A stretch of DNA of 64,000 nt from Acidimicrobiales bacterium (GCA_040219515.1 JAVJSI010000011.1:156130-220129), one strand, 5' to 3'. Positions 1 through 7,721 are shown, counted from the stretch's first letter. Notes: generated by a model from the letters alone, not told the origin. A program made the numbers and translations.

Positions 1-363
1 TCCGGCGAGTTCGGGCTGCACCGCGACACGCATCTTGCGGCCGCCGGCGTGGACGTCGACCGTCCCGTCGTCGTTGGCACCGAGCACCGTGCCGTAGCCC
101 GAGGGCGGCTGGGTCAGCTTGTCCACCTCGTCGCGCAGGGTGGAGATGTGTTCGCGTGCTTCGCGCAGGGTGTAGGTGAGCTTCTCGTTCTGGGACACGG
201 CCTTGCTGAGTTGCCCCTTGGTCTCGAGCAGGCGCTCCTCGAGGGTGCGTACCCGCTTGGGCGAGTCCTGGAGACGACGCCGCAGCGCGGTCACCTCGTC
301 CTCGAGTTCGGCGGCGAGCATCCGAAGCCGGTTCACCTCGGCGGCGGTGTCATGGTCCTCCAC
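1..363 (-). CDS. mpa: Proteasome-associated AAA ATPase Mpa/ARC, N-terminal part (cut by window edge)
   Basis: Only the first 121 codons are in the window. The protein opens with a long heptad-rich coiled coil (about residues 5-78: leucine-rich stretches around LRMLAAELEDEV and LRDEVDKL), then QPPSGYGTVLG and DGTVDVHAGGRKMRV, the start of the first OB domain. This is the architecture of the actinobacterial Mpa/ARC ring, which captures Pup-tagged proteins through the coiled coil and feeds them to the 20S proteasome. The AAA module lies outside the window. I chose the GTG start at 361-363 because GGAGG sits four bases upstream. It diverges from the ferredoxin gene. The family call is firm even from the N-terminus. 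Confidence 0.93.
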   Translation of the reverse strand, partial: MEDHDTAAEVNRLRMLAAELEDEVTALRRRLQDSPKRVRTLEERLLETKGQLSKAVSQNEKLTYTLREAREHISTLRDEVDKLTQPPSGYGTVLGANDDGTVDVHAGGRKMRVAVQPELAG

Positions 364-530
364 GGTTCCTCCATCTCGTCGGCAACCCAACTCGGGGTCA
401 CCCTAGACCCGGCTCCCGTACTGTCGTCGGACGCCCCGAGCCTGGCACAAGGTGAGCCACGCTCCGTGGCGACCCGGCGGCGTGTTGGATTTCACCGGCC
501 AGGATGACGGTCGAACTTGATTCCGACCGT

Positions 531-536
531 TATGCT
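531..536 (+). promoter_or_regulatory. Putative -10 box of the ferredoxin gene
   Basis: TATGCT fits the TANNNT -10 pattern seen repeatedly in this window. No convincing -35 is visible. It would give a leader of about 98 bases before the ferredoxin ATG at 641. The rest of 364-530 shows no gene; it must also hold the mpa promoter on the other strand, which I cannot place. Confidence 0.4.
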
Positions 537-554
537 GCCGACCAGTAAGGTGTT

Positions 555-582
555 CCGACGTTCGGGTCTCCCGACGTTCGGG
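555..582 (+). repeat. Tandem 12-bp repeat in the ferredoxin leader
   Basis: CCGACGTTCGGG occurs at 555-566 and again at 571-582, separated by four bases (16-bp period). Each copy contains the small dyad CCGA-CGT-TCGG. It lies just downstream of the putative -10 box, so it could be an operator or an RNA element. A second small hairpin (AGCGGG, loop TCA, CCCGCT) follows at 598-612. Confidence 0.6.
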
Positions 583-640
583 ACGCGAGTACGCCAGAGC
601 GGGTCACCCGCTTCGAAACACAGTGAGGTCAGCACCACTC

Positions 641-874
641 ATGAAGGTTTGGATCGACCAGGATCTTTGCACCGGCGATGGCCTCTGCGAAGAAATCGCC
701 CCCGACGTCTTCACCCTTCTCGACGACGGACTGGCCTATGTGAAGGAAGGCGACAAGATCTACTCCGACCCGGGCGGCCCCGAGGGCCTCGCGGTCGTGA
801 AGGCCGGCCAGGAAGAGGCCACCATCGAGTCGGCCGAAGAGTGCCCCGGCGAGTGCATCTTCATCGAGATCTGA
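641..874 (+). CDS. Small ferredoxin
   Basis: A 77-residue acidic ferredoxin and one-electron carrier. Cys10 and Cys16 lie in CTGDGLC, and Cys68 and Cys72 in CPGEC; the fold otherwise matches short actinobacterial 3Fe-4S or 4Fe-4S ferredoxins (CxxDGxC, then APDVF, then a C-terminal CP motif). The position normally holding the second Cys of a 4Fe-4S motif is Asp13, which favours a 3Fe-4S cluster, with Cys72 an extra cysteine. I chose the ATG at 641 because the protein begins MKVWIDQDLC, a typical family N-terminus; the six codons before it look non-coding. It diverges from mpa, with a repeat-bearing leader between. The redox partner is not in the window. Confidence 0.9.
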   Translation: MKVWIDQDLCTGDGLCEEIAPDVFTLLDDGLAYVKEGDKIYSDPGGPEGLAVVKAGQEEATIESAEECPGECIFIEI

Positions 875-915
875 TCGAAATCGCCGCACGGCGCCGACGA
901 CGAATTCGCGAATGA

Positions 916-943
916 ACGAGGGGGGCTGCGGCCCCTCTCGTTT
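916..943. terminator. Stem-loop terminator between ferredoxin and serine protease
   Basis: An 11-bp stem (ACGAGGGGGGC with GCCCCTCTCGT, one G-T pair) closes on a TGCG loop, which with its C-G closing pair is a UNCG tetraloop on the plus strand. TTT follows on the plus strand. It sits between two convergent genes and probably serves both. Confidence 0.8.
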
Positions 944-958
944 CGCGTCGGGCCCGTC

Positions 959-1720
959 TCAGCAATCCGGGACGGTCTGGTTCGGGTCGAGACCGCGGGC
1001 CATGAGCTCCTCGATGGCGGTGCTGCGCACCGCGTAGCCCACGCCTTCCCCCGCCGTGGAGGTGGCGAAGGCGACACCGATCACCTCGCCGGTGCGGTCG
1101 ACGAGCGCGGCGCCCGAGTCCCCCACTTGGACCTCGGCGGCGATGAGCCAGGCCGGCCGTTCGACCCGTGTGGTGCTGCCGACCGACTCGATGCGCACGG
1201 TGACCCGTCGCTCGACGCGATAGGGCGTGGGGTCGGCGAAGCCGCCGCGCTCCCAGCCGACGAGCACGCCGGTCGAGCCGTTGGCCGCGCGTTCGGTGAG
1301 CGGCAGCGGCACGAAGTCGGCATCGGGCACGTCGAGAATCGCAAGGTCGGCGTCGGCGTCGAACGCCACCGGGGTACCGATGAACTCGTCACCGTCGAAC
1401 GTGTGGACGGTGATCTCGTCGATGCCCAGGATCACATGGGCGTTGGTGACCACCAGCGTGTCGGTGAGCGCGAACCCCGATCCCGAGGCGACGCGGCCGC
1501 AGGCCACGCCCTGGATGCTCACCGTCGACGGCAGCACGGCGGCGAGCTGCTGTTCGGAAAGGCCGTGATCGTCGGGAACCGGGCCCACGTCGGGAGTGGT
1601 GGCCGAGGCCGCGGGTGTGGCGACGGGATCGTCGCTGCCGCAGGCGGACACGGACGCGACCAGGGCCATGGCAACGACGGACTGCAGCCACCGCACCCGT
1701 CGGCGGCCGGGAGGCCTCAT
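959..1720 (-). CDS. Trypsin-like serine protease lipoprotein
   Basis: A 253-residue exported protease. The N-terminus has a basic region, a hydrophobic core (residues 13-25) and the lipobox VSAC with Cys27 as lipidation site, so it should be anchored on the outer face of the membrane. The chymotrypsin-fold triad is visible: His95 in VTNAHV, Asp125 in DADADLAIL, Ser202 in VGDSGAAL. It is shorter than HtrA enzymes and has no PDZ domain. The ATG at 1718-1720 overlaps the trmI stop by four bases (ATGA), so it is translationally coupled as the last gene of the ttuB-ttuA-trmI group. Its substrate cannot be read from the sequence. Confidence 0.9.
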   Translation of the reverse strand: MRPPGRRRVRWLQSVVAMALVASVSACGSDDPVATPAASATTPDVGPVPDDHGLSEQQLAAVLPSTVSIQGVACGRVASGSGFALTDTLVVTNAHVILGIDEITVHTFDGDEFIGTPVAFDADADLAILDVPDADFVPLPLTERAANGSTGVLVGWERGGFADPTPYRVERRVTVRIESVGSTTRVERPAWLIAAEVQVGDSGAALVDRTGEVIGVAFATSTAGEGVGYAVRSTAIEELMARGLDPNQTVPDC

Positions 1721-2496
1721 TCCTCCAGGAGCCGGGCGTGCGTGAGGAAGCCCGTGTGGGCCACCATCCGGTGGTCGGGACGCACGGCGGTGCCCTGCAC
1801 GTGCCATCCGCGATTGAGCACTTCGACGGTCTCGGCGAAGCCGAGCTTGGATTCCTCGAGCGCGTCGTGGAGTTGGGAGACCTGGATGATGCTCGGCGTG
1901 TAGGCCACGAAGATGCCGCCGGGCCGGAGGGCCTTCTCGGCATGGGGTACGACCTGCCACGGTTCGGGCAGATCCAGGACGATCCGGTCGAGGTCGGTCT
2001 CGTCGATGCCCTCGTAGACGTCGTGGAGATGGGTGGTGTAGTGCTCCATCGCCGCCGGGCCGAGGAAGCGGGTCACGTTCTCCCGGGCCTTCTCGAGGAA
2101 GTCCTCGCGGATCTCGTAGCCGGTGATCTCGGCGCCCGCCCGCAGCATCCCGATGGACAACGCGCCACTACCGAGACCGGACTCGAGCACCCGAGCGCCA
2201 GGGAAGATGTCGGCCAGGATGAGGATCGGGCCGATGTCCTTCGGGTAGATGACCTGCGCGCCGCGGGGCATCTTCAGAATGAAGTCGCTGATGGTCGGGC
2301 GCAGGGCGGTGAAGACCATGCCGCGGGTGGAACGAAACGTGGTGCCCTCCGGCGACCCGATCATGTCGTCGTGGGGCAGGACACCCGAGTGGGAATGGAA
2401 CTCTCCCCCATCGGCCAGGTCGATCAGGTAGCGCCGCAGCTTGCGGTCGATCAGCATGACCGGCTCGCCCGCAGTGAGCGGTCCGCTGCGGCTCAT
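1717..2496 (-). CDS. trmI: tRNA (adenine-N1)-methyltransferase TrmI
   Basis: A class I SAM-dependent methylase (259 residues) that makes m1A58 in the T-loop of tRNA. The N-terminal small beta domain precedes a Rossmann domain with the SAM loop VLESGLGSGALSIGML, the acidic YEIREDF motif, and the DRIVLDLPEPWQV catalytic region typical of the TrmI/GCD14 family. It overlaps both neighbours by four bases (ATGA at each junction), so it is in one transcription unit with ttuA upstream and the protease downstream. Pairing with ttuA is meaningful: in Thermus the m1A58 modification promotes 2-thiolation of position 54, the reaction ttuA carries out. Confidence 0.95.
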   Translation of the reverse strand: MSRSGPLTAGEPVMLIDRKLRRYLIDLADGGEFHSHSGVLPHDDMIGSPEGTTFRSTRGMVFTALRPTISDFILKMPRGAQVIYPKDIGPILILADIFPGARVLESGLGSGALSIGMLRAGAEITGYEIREDFLEKARENVTRFLGPAAMEHYTTHLHDVYEGIDETDLDRIVLDLPEPWQVVPHAEKALRPGGIFVAYTPSIIQVSQLHDALEESKLGFAETVEVLNRGWHVQGTAVRPDHRMVAHTGFLTHARLLEE

Positions 2497-3449
2497 CGCC
2501 GTGCCCCCGAGCGGCGGCGGGTGCGCCCCAGCTCGATCGGAACGGCATCGGTGGCCCGTTCGGTGAGGCGGCAGAACGCACAGACGTCGTTGGAGCTCGG
2601 CGCGCCGCAGCGCGCACAGGGGGTGATGATCACGTCGGCAGTCTCGCCCGTCGGGACGACAAAGCGGTCGGCGGCGCGGTCGAGGAACCCGAAGAAGAAC
2701 GCGTGCTTCGCGCCCGGCGAGTCGACCTCGATGTCGTTCAGGGCGGCCTTGTAGGAGAGATGCTTGTTGCCGGCCGCCATGGGGCACTCGTCGACGAGAT
2801 AGTCGATTCCGCGCATCAGGCAGTAGGCCGCGGTCTCGCGTTCGGTCAGCCGGACGAGCGGTTTCACCTTCTTCGGAAAGCCGTTGGCCGCAGGGAGATG
2901 GGGCGACTGGCGGCCCAGGTAGTCGGTCTGCCAGTGCAACACGTTGCCCATCAGCACGGCGGCTTCGTCGTCGAGGTTGTGGCCGGTGACGATGGCGTCG
3001 TAGCCGCCCCGGCGAGCCGCCTCGTCGAAGAGGTGACGCTTCGACAACCCGCAGGCCGAGCAGGGCGCCCGCTTGGCGGCGCGGCTGCCGTGGGGAACGT
3101 CGAAGCCGTGGTCGCGCAACAGGTCGTCGACCAACAGCGTCAGACCACGGGCCTCGGCGAAGCGCTCGGCGAACCCCCGCGACTCGCGGCTGTACTCGCC
3201 GATGCCGAGCCCGATGTAGAACCCGTCGGCCTGGTAGCCGAGCTCGAGCAGGATGTCCCAGACGGCGAGCGAGTCCTTGCCGCCGCTGACGGCAACCAGC
3301 ACCCGGTCGTCGTCGGCGAGCATCGAGAACTCGTCGATCGCCTTCCTGGTCTGATCGCGGCAGAGGCGAAGGAAGTGTTCCTGGCAGAAGTTCGCGTTGT
3401 GGCGGCGAACATCGATCAGGGCCGGGCCCCGGCACACCTGGCACTTCAC
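2493..3449 (-). CDS. ttuA: tRNA 2-thiolation enzyme of the TtuA family
   Basis: A 318-residue PP-loop ATP pyrophosphatase that adenylates and thiolates a tRNA uridine. Visible features: N-terminal zinc finger (Cys3, Cys6, Cys22, His25), PP-loop SGGKDS at 55-60, Cys130 and Cys133 in CSACGLSKRHLF, Cys222 in DECPMAAG, and a C-terminal zinc finger (Cys278, Cys281, Cys290, Cys293). Three cysteines at 130, 133 and 222 are the positions that hold the [4Fe-4S] cluster in Thermus TtuA, so I place it with TtuA rather than TtcA or CTU1. A ubiquitin-like sulfur-carrier gene lies 24 bases upstream and trmI follows with a 4-base overlap. The exact base modified here is inferred. Confidence 0.92.
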   Translation of the reverse strand: MKCQVCRGPALIDVRRHNANFCQEHFLRLCRDQTRKAIDEFSMLADDDRVLVAVSGGKDSLAVWDILLELGYQADGFYIGLGIGEYSRESRGFAERFAEARGLTLLVDDLLRDHGFDVPHGSRAAKRAPCSACGLSKRHLFDEAARRGGYDAIVTGHNLDDEAAVLMGNVLHWQTDYLGRQSPHLPAANGFPKKVKPLVRLTERETAAYCLMRGIDYLVDECPMAAGNKHLSYKAALNDIEVDSPGAKHAFFFGFLDRAADRFVVPTGETADVIITPCARCGAPSSNDVCAFCRLTERATDAVPIELGRTRRRSGARR

Positions 3450-3473
3450 GGCAGGGTCTCCGTCACGGGGGCC

Positions 3474-3677
3474 TCAGTCATGGGCGCCACCGGAGATCAC
3501 GGAGCGGATCTCGACGACGGCGTCCTTCCCGAGCGTCTTGTCGCCGGGCACGAGCTGACCGTCCTCGATCACGAGGTGTGATTCCCGGTTGAGGTCGAGC
3601 CGCTGCAACAGCACGGAGACCTGCACCGGTCCGTCCATCTCGACCTCGCGCGACGGGTTGCGAAGGAGGACCTTCAC
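3474..3677 (-). CDS. Ubiquitin-like sulfur carrier (ThiS/MoaD/TtuB type)
   Basis: A 67-residue beta-grasp protein. The sequence keeps the ThiS/MoaD hallmarks (short beta hairpin, [17 protein letters not shown] helix region, [13 protein letters not shown] end). The glycine pair is followed by three more residues (SGGAHD), so a protease would have to trim it before thiocarboxylation, or the extra residues are tolerated. Its position immediately before ttuA and trmI makes it the likely sulfur donor for TtuA, the role of TtuB. The start is GTG at 3675-3677, directly abutting the preceding gene. The activating E1-like enzyme is not in the window. Confidence 0.82.
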   Translation of the reverse strand: MKVLLRNPSREVEMDGPVQVSVLLQRLDLNRESHLVIEDGQLVPGDKTLGKDAVVEIRSVISGGAHD

Positions 3678-3917
3678 TCAGGACTTTCCACGGGTGTCGG
3701 TGGTGTGGCGGATCACGAGCTCTTCGCCGGGCTGGAGCGCTTCGGAGAATCGGACCGGCATCTCGCCGCGCTTCGTGACGTTGCCCATCCACCGCACCAC
3801 GTAGCTCAGCCCGAAGATGGTGAGCCAGAAACGCGAACCGCCGAGCAGGCCCTTGCGGACGCTGTTCGTGCGGATCATTCGCTTGGCGTAGGTGGGCCCG
3901 AAGCCGCGACCGGCCAT
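3678..3917 (-). CDS. Small hypothetical protein with one hydrophobic segment
   Basis: A 79-residue basic protein that I do not recognise. It has one hydrophobic stretch (about residues 29-43, FWLTIFGLSYVVRW) and a C-terminal half that could be a small beta domain (PGEELVIRHTTDTRGKS). Its start overlaps the previous stop by one base (TGATG) and its stop abuts the sulfur-carrier start, so it is co-transcribed with the tRNA-thiolation genes. Codon use is like the neighbours. A role in that pathway is only suggested by position. Confidence 0.75.
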   Translation of the reverse strand: MAGRGFGPTYAKRMIRTNSVRKGLLGGSRFWLTIFGLSYVVRWMGNVTKRGEMPVRFSEALQPGEELVIRHTTDTRGKS

Positions 3918-4156
3918 CAGATGCGCCGAATCTCCACGACCGTCGACTTCGTGGTGCCGACGCGTTTGCCGAGTCGGTAGACGACGAAGAGCACGAGCAG
4001 GCCGCCACCGACGACGACCGGCATCATCTTCCTGGCGGTGCTCTGGACCGTCTTCTCGGCTTCACCGACGAAGCTGCGCAGGCCCGCTTCGATGTCGTCG
4101 CGGGTGATCGGCTCACCGACGGTCGCGTTCTTCTCGGACTTGCGGTCGGATGCCAT
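3917..4156 (-). CDS. Small membrane protein, function unknown
   Basis: A 79-residue protein: a charged helical N-terminal half (ITRDDIEAGLRSFVGEAEKT) and one transmembrane helix (about residues 47-61, VVVGGGLLVLFVVYRLG) followed by a basic tail. Resembles the short single-pass proteins found next to Actinobacteria phage-holin-like proteins. Both ends overlap neighbours by one base (TGATG), so it is translated in the same operon as the holin-like gene before it. Confidence 0.78.
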   Translation of the reverse strand: MASDRKSEKNATVGEPITRDDIEAGLRSFVGEAEKTVQSTARKMMPVVVGGGLLVLFVVYRLGKRVGTTKSTVVEIRRI

Positions 4157-4452
4157 CACAGGCTCCTCTTCGTGATGCGCCAGACGAGCAGGGCGATGAT
4201 CACCAGGGCGGCGCCGAGCGTGGCGAGGTACGGAAACCACGAGAGATTGCCCGTGAACGTCGACCCGGTCTCCTCCTGGAGGACACGGAGCATCGACATG
4301 GTGAGCGCCACGCCACCCAGCATGAGCAGCACGCTGCCGGCGATGCCGAAACCGACCCATCGGCCGGCCCCGCGCAGCGGCTCGATTGTCTCTTGTCGTG
4401 CGTATGCCTTGACCAACTCGAAGAAGTCGCCCGGGCCCATTCGATCTGCCAT
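4156..4452 (-). CDS. Holin-superfamily-like small membrane protein
   Basis: A 98-residue protein with an N-terminal amphipathic region and two transmembrane helices (about residues 33-56 and 75-92). The pattern fits the phage_holin_3-like family that is common in actinobacterial chromosomes and is not a sign of a prophage; no phage genes surround it. It opens the small-membrane-protein/tRNA-thiolation operon. The ATG at 4450-4452 follows a TAGGGT box by nine bases, predicting a leaderless or nearly leaderless message. Confidence 0.75.
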   Translation of the reverse strand: MADRMGPGDFFELVKAYARQETIEPLRGAGRWVGFGIAGSVLLMLGGVALTMSMLRVLQEETGSTFTGNLSWFPYLATLGAALVIIALLVWRITKRSL

Positions 4453-4461
4453 TGGAAAAAC

Positions 4462-4467
4462 ACCCTA
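4462..4467 (-). promoter_or_regulatory. Putative -10 box (TAGGGT) of the 4452-to-959 minus-strand operon
   Basis: On the minus strand TAGGGT ends nine bases before the ATG of the holin-like gene and overlaps the LON-gene stop codon. It would start a unit running through the sulfur carrier, ttuA, trmI and the protease. Confidence 0.5.
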
Positions 4468-5100
4468 TCCGCGCTCGTCGGCCAGAGCCTCCAGCATCTC
4501 GGCGCGTTCTCGCACGAGGCCCTCGGCGAGGTGGAGTCGTTCGGCCGCGCCGGGAGTGCGCAACAGGGTGGTCGTGTCGAGGCTGTTGAGCTGCGCGAAC
4601 CCTGCGGCCTCCCAGGTCGCCTGGGCCGGGTCGTCGCTCAGTGTCGGCACATCGACGGGGTGGTCGGGTTGGAGGCGCGCGACGGCCGCGCCGATCCGTT
4701 CGAGCTCGGCCGTCATGGTCGTCAGCGGATCGTCGCCGAGCTGCGCGACATAGCGGTCCGCGTCGTCGTCGGGCCAATCCTCGACCCGGGCCCGCGGGTA
4801 CGGATCGTCGGTCAGCCACTCGATCACGCGCAGGCGTCGGGTGGCGACGGCGATCAGCGCCCACCGGCCGTCGGGGTACTCCTCGAAGTCGACGACGCGG
4901 GCGACGACGGCGACGTCGGCGCGCACGTCCTCGCCGCCGACCTCGCGGCCCCGCTCGATCGGCGCGATGCCGAACTCGGGTTCGTCGAGGGAGGTGACCG
5001 CGGCGGCGAGGGCCCGATACCGGGGTTCGAAGATGTGCAGCGGCACCACCGCGGTCGGTGCGACCGTGTGCTCCAGTGGGAACATCGGCAGCTCGTACAC
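4465..5100 (-). CDS. LON peptidase substrate-binding (LON N-terminal) domain protein
   Basis: A 211-residue stand-alone LON N-terminal domain: it starts MYELPMFPLEHTV and has PLHIFEPRYRAL, both standard for the family, and ends with a helical bundle. There is no AAA or protease domain. Such proteins are common in Actinobacteria and are presumed to bind unfolded proteins, but no reaction is established. Start GTG at 5098-5100, two bases after the PBP4-like gene stop, so the two are probably co-transcribed. Confidence 0.9.
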   Translation of the reverse strand: MYELPMFPLEHTVAPTAVVPLHIFEPRYRALAAAVTSLDEPEFGIAPIERGREVGGEDVRADVAVVARVVDFEEYPDGRWALIAVATRRLRVIEWLTDDPYPRARVEDWPDDDADRYVAQLGDDPLTTMTAELERIGAAVARLQPDHPVDVPTLSDDPAQATWEAAGFAQLNSLDTTTLLRTPGAAERLHLAEGLVRERAEMLEALADERG

Positions 5101-5102
5101 GG

Positions 5103-6551
5103 CTATCCGGCCGGGAGCGGGGTCAGTTGCTCGAGCAGCGGCCCCGCTGGATGGTCGGCGATCGCCTCGAGCACCGCCGGGAACAGTCCGTCACAGACGG
5201 CCTGTGGCGCGTAGGCCCCGTTCTCGCCGGGCAGCCAGTTGGCGATCATGGAGAAGGTGATGACGTCGCCGTTACCGGCAACCGCCCGCCCGGCCATCGA
5301 GGTCACCTCGGGACGCGCCGCGGCGAGGACGTGCAGTGACGTGAGCCCGGCCGGCGCGCAGTCGGCCAGGCTCGTGGTCTCGACCGGGGGCAGCGACTCG
5401 GCCGCGAGACTCGACGCGTCGCCGTCGAGGGCACCGGTGAACGTGTCGCAGCGGGCCCGGTTGAGCAGCGACAGCCCCGACCCGTCGTACTTGGGGAAGT
5501 TGCCGGCCTCGTCGTTCGGGAGCAGACCGAGCTCGACGAGCGACGCGTTGACGGCGGCGAGGGCGCCGAAGGGGTTGCCGCTGCGCACCGCGATTTCACG
5601 CCACAGCATCTCGGCCGTGGTGCCGTCGACCAGAGCCCGCTTCGCGATGTCGTCGAGCGGCGGCGAACTGATCCTGGCGACGGACTGACGGCTGATGGTG
5701 GCGGGCGCGTCGCCGGCGCTCGACCCACCGACGACCGGCATCTCGGCGCCGTTCAGGAGAGAGGCGAAAACGGAGGCGGCATGGGCGGTTCCGTCGGCGC
5801 TGCGCACATCGCTGGCGAGGTCGACCTCGGTGGGGAACGACGACAGCCCGTTGTCGACCAGCAGGCCCGACGTGACCCCGACGGTGCCCGATGCGATCTC
5901 GGCGTTGGTCCAGAAGTCGCCGAACACCTGCGGAGTACCGGCGTACTTGGCGTCGACCCCGATCACCTGGCCGCCGATGGCGGTGATCCCCTCGTCTCGC
6001 AGCGCGGCGACCGTGTCGGCGACCAGCTCCTCGAGCGGGGTGAACGCCCGGTCGTCGCCGAAGCGGCTGATGTAGTCGTCGGTGGACAACACCGGGTCGG
6101 CGCCACCGATGAGCCAGAGATCTCCCTCGAGCACACCTTCGTCGTTGATGACCGCGTCGCCGGACCGGACGACTTCGGTGGTGAACCCGCCGCTGCCGAG
6201 GGTGTCGAGGGCGATGACCGTGAGCAACCGCTGGATTTCGCCGGGGATGAAGGCCTGGGTGGCCGCGATGTCGGTGACGGGCTCACCGTTGACGTGGACG
6301 GATGCGCAGACGGCGCCGGCCTGGCCGACGGTGTCGATCGGCGCCTGCACCGCAGCCGCCAGCAGGTTGCTGGTGGTCGGCTGGCGCAGCCACTCGGGGG
6401 TGCGCCGCATGCTCAGGACGGGGGTGGTGAGCGATACTGCGTCGTCGCCGGCCGGGTCGTTCGGATCCGCGGCGTCGTTGGCCTGTCCCGCGAGGAACGA
6501 CGCCGCGATGGCGACGGCGAGGACGATGACAGGGAGGATGGACCGACGCAT
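5103..6551 (-). CDS. PBP4/DacB-like (peptidase S13) protein with degenerate active site
   Basis: A 482-residue exported protein with an N-terminal membrane anchor or signal (residues 4-21). The S13 D-Ala-D-Ala carboxypeptidase fold is recognisable (GDLWLIGGADPVLS, KYDGSGLSLLNR), but the catalytic motifs are gone. Where active enzymes have PASxxK this protein has PGEIQR (103-108), so serine is Glu105 and lysine Arg108; where KTGT is expected it has AGRA. Only the SGL(S)xxN-type motif survives. It is therefore unlikely to hydrolyse peptidoglycan and may be a structural or regulatory pseudoenzyme. The reading frame is intact and codon use normal, so it is not a decaying gene. The ATG follows TAACCT by nine bases. 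Confidence 0.85.
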   Translation of the reverse strand: MRRSILPVIVLAVAIAASFLAGQANDAADPNDPAGDDAVSLTTPVLSMRRTPEWLRQPTTSNLLAAAVQAPIDTVGQAGAVCASVHVNGEPVTDIAATQAFIPGEIQRLLTVIALDTLGSGGFTTEVVRSGDAVINDEGVLEGDLWLIGGADPVLSTDDYISRFGDDRAFTPLEELVADTVAALRDEGITAIGGQVIGVDAKYAGTPQVFGDFWTNAEIASGTVGVTSGLLVDNGLSSFPTEVDLASDVRSADGTAHAASVFASLLNGAEMPVVGGSSAGDAPATISRQSVARISSPPLDDIAKRALVDGTTAEMLWREIAVRSGNPFGALAAVNASLVELGLLPNDEAGNFPKYDGSGLSLLNRARCDTFTGALDGDASSLAAESLPPVETTSLADCAPAGLTSLHVLAAARPEVTSMAGRAVAGNGDVITFSMIANWLPGENGAYAPQAVCDGLFPAVLEAIADHPAGPLLEQLTPLPAG

Positions 6552-6560
6552 GTGGGACGA

Positions 6561-6566
6561 AGGTTA
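6561..6566 (-). promoter_or_regulatory. Putative -10 box (TAACCT) of the PBP4-like gene
   Basis: TAACCT on the minus strand ends nine bases before the ATG at 6551. It fits the TANNNT pattern that precedes many starts here. Confidence 0.45.
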
Positions 6567-6604
6567 CGCGGCCCGGCGGCCCAGGTAGTGCCGCCCCCAC
6601 TCGT

Positions 6605-7237
6605 TCATGTCGAGGGGGGCTCGAGCGCGGCCCGGAACAACTCACGGATGTGGGTCAATCGGGCGTTGAGCGAGGCCTCGTCGAGCGGGTCGCGAAGCAG
6701 CAGATCGCCGATGAAGGCGACATCGGAGAAATAGGACAGGAGCGCCCCGTAGCCGGTGAGGAGGAGCTGCTCGGCGTCGTGGCGACGGAACCGGCCGGCG
6801 TTCATCTCGCGCTCGAAGTACTCGACGGCGCGAGCGAACAGTGGCTGGAGCGCGACGCCCAGCTCGATGTGGCCGGTGCCCTCCTCGGCGAGGGCTTCGC
6901 GGCGAACGATGCGCACGAAGTCCGGATTGTCCTTGAAGAAGTCGAAGCCGGCGGCCAGCACGAAGTCGACCTTGTCCCACCCGCTCGCCGAGGTCTGTGA
7001 GACCGCGGACTCGACCCGCTGGTACCACTCGGCGAGCGCCCGTTCGAAGACGTCGCGATACATCGCTTCCTTCGACGGGAAGTGATGGAGGAGGCTCTGG
7101 CGGCGGATGCCGACCACCGCCGCGATGTCGTTCAAGGACGTGCCGTCGAAGCCGCGTTCGGCAAAAAGTCGGCGCGCCGCGGTACCGATCGCCTCACGCG
7201 TGGGCACGTCGGAGTCGGCGGTGGCCATGTCGGTCAC
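6605..7237 (-). CDS. TetR-family transcriptional regulator
   Basis: A 210-residue repressor-type protein. The helix-turn-helix is at the N-terminus ([20 protein letters not shown] then [20 protein letters not shown]), followed by an all-helical ligand-binding domain. I place the start at GTG 7235-7237 because a TACGCT -10 box ends seven bases upstream; an in-frame ATG at 7228 is the alternative. It diverges from the small protein and FIST gene at 7288, with only 50 bases between, so it may control that pair or itself. The ligand is unknown. Confidence 0.88.
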   Translation of the reverse strand: MTDMATADSDVPTREAIGTAARRLFAERGFDGTSLNDIAAVVGIRRQSLLHHFPSKEAMYRDVFERALAEWYQRVESAVSQTSASGWDKVDFVLAAGFDFFKDNPDFVRIVRREALAEEGTGHIELGVALQPLFARAVEYFEREMNAGRFRRHDAEQLLLTGYGALLSYFSDVAFIGDLLLRDPLDEASLNARLTHIRELFRAALEPPST

Positions 7238-7244
7238 GAGCCGA

Positions 7245-7281
7245 AGCGTAGTGGGATCGGTACCGCAGGCCCCGATAGCGT
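7245..7281. promoter_or_regulatory. Divergent leaderless promoters (tetR / 7288 gene)
   Basis: Minus-strand TACGCT (7250-7245) lies seven bases before GTG 7237; plus-strand TAGCGT (7276-7281) lies six bases before ATG 7288. The two boxes flank 25 bases that could hold the TetR operator, though I see no strong palindrome there. Confidence 0.55.
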
Positions 7282-7287
7282 GCGCGC

Positions 7288-7719
7288 ATGCCTCCAACGA
7301 CCGACTCCTCGCCCGACGCAGCGCCGGCCATGCAGATCGTTTCGGCGCTCTTCATCGACGAGATCGACCTTCGTCAGGTCGAGGGTCCGGCGACCCGGAT
7401 CGACCTGAAGGGCATCCAGTTCAGCGCAGCGGCCCCCACGCCGGTGCCGCTCACCTGGGCGCCCCATCTGTGCGTCATCGTGCGCTGTCCCACCGAAGCG
7501 TCGGGGCAGGGCGTGCTCGAGGTCACCTTCCATCGCGACGACGAGCAGATCGCCCGGAACGTGCAGCCCTTCGACGTCGAGCCGGGCAAGTTCACCTATC
7601 GGCTCGTGCGGGCCGAGCTCGAATTCACCGACTATGGATCGATCGAGGCGCGGTGTCGCATCGGTCACGGTCCGCACACCACCGTTCCCTACACGCTGCT
7701 CCCGCCCACGGAGGGCTGA
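7288..7719 (+). CDS. Conserved hypothetical protein, small beta-sandwich type
   Basis: A 143-residue soluble protein that I do not recognise with certainty. After a low-complexity Ala/Pro leader it has alternating beta-strand patterns ([58 protein letters not shown]), which suggests a small all-beta domain; the layout resembles the DUF6941-type proteins but that is a weak match by eye. It lies two bases before the FIST gene and should be co-transcribed. The ATG is six bases after a TAGCGT box, implying a leaderless message. Confidence 0.75.
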   Translation: MPPTTDSSPDAAPAMQIVSALFIDEIDLRQVEGPATRIDLKGIQFSAAAPTPVPLTWAPHLCVIVRCPTEASGQGVLEVTFHRDDEQIARNVQPFDVEPGKFTYRLVRAELEFTDYGSIEARCRIGHGPHTTVPYTLLPPTEG

Positions 7720-7721
7720 GC

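Noticed and set aside
4156..4452. Holin-like gene as evidence of a prophage
   Set aside because: No lysin, capsid, integrase or att site nearby; this family is common in actinobacterial chromosomes.
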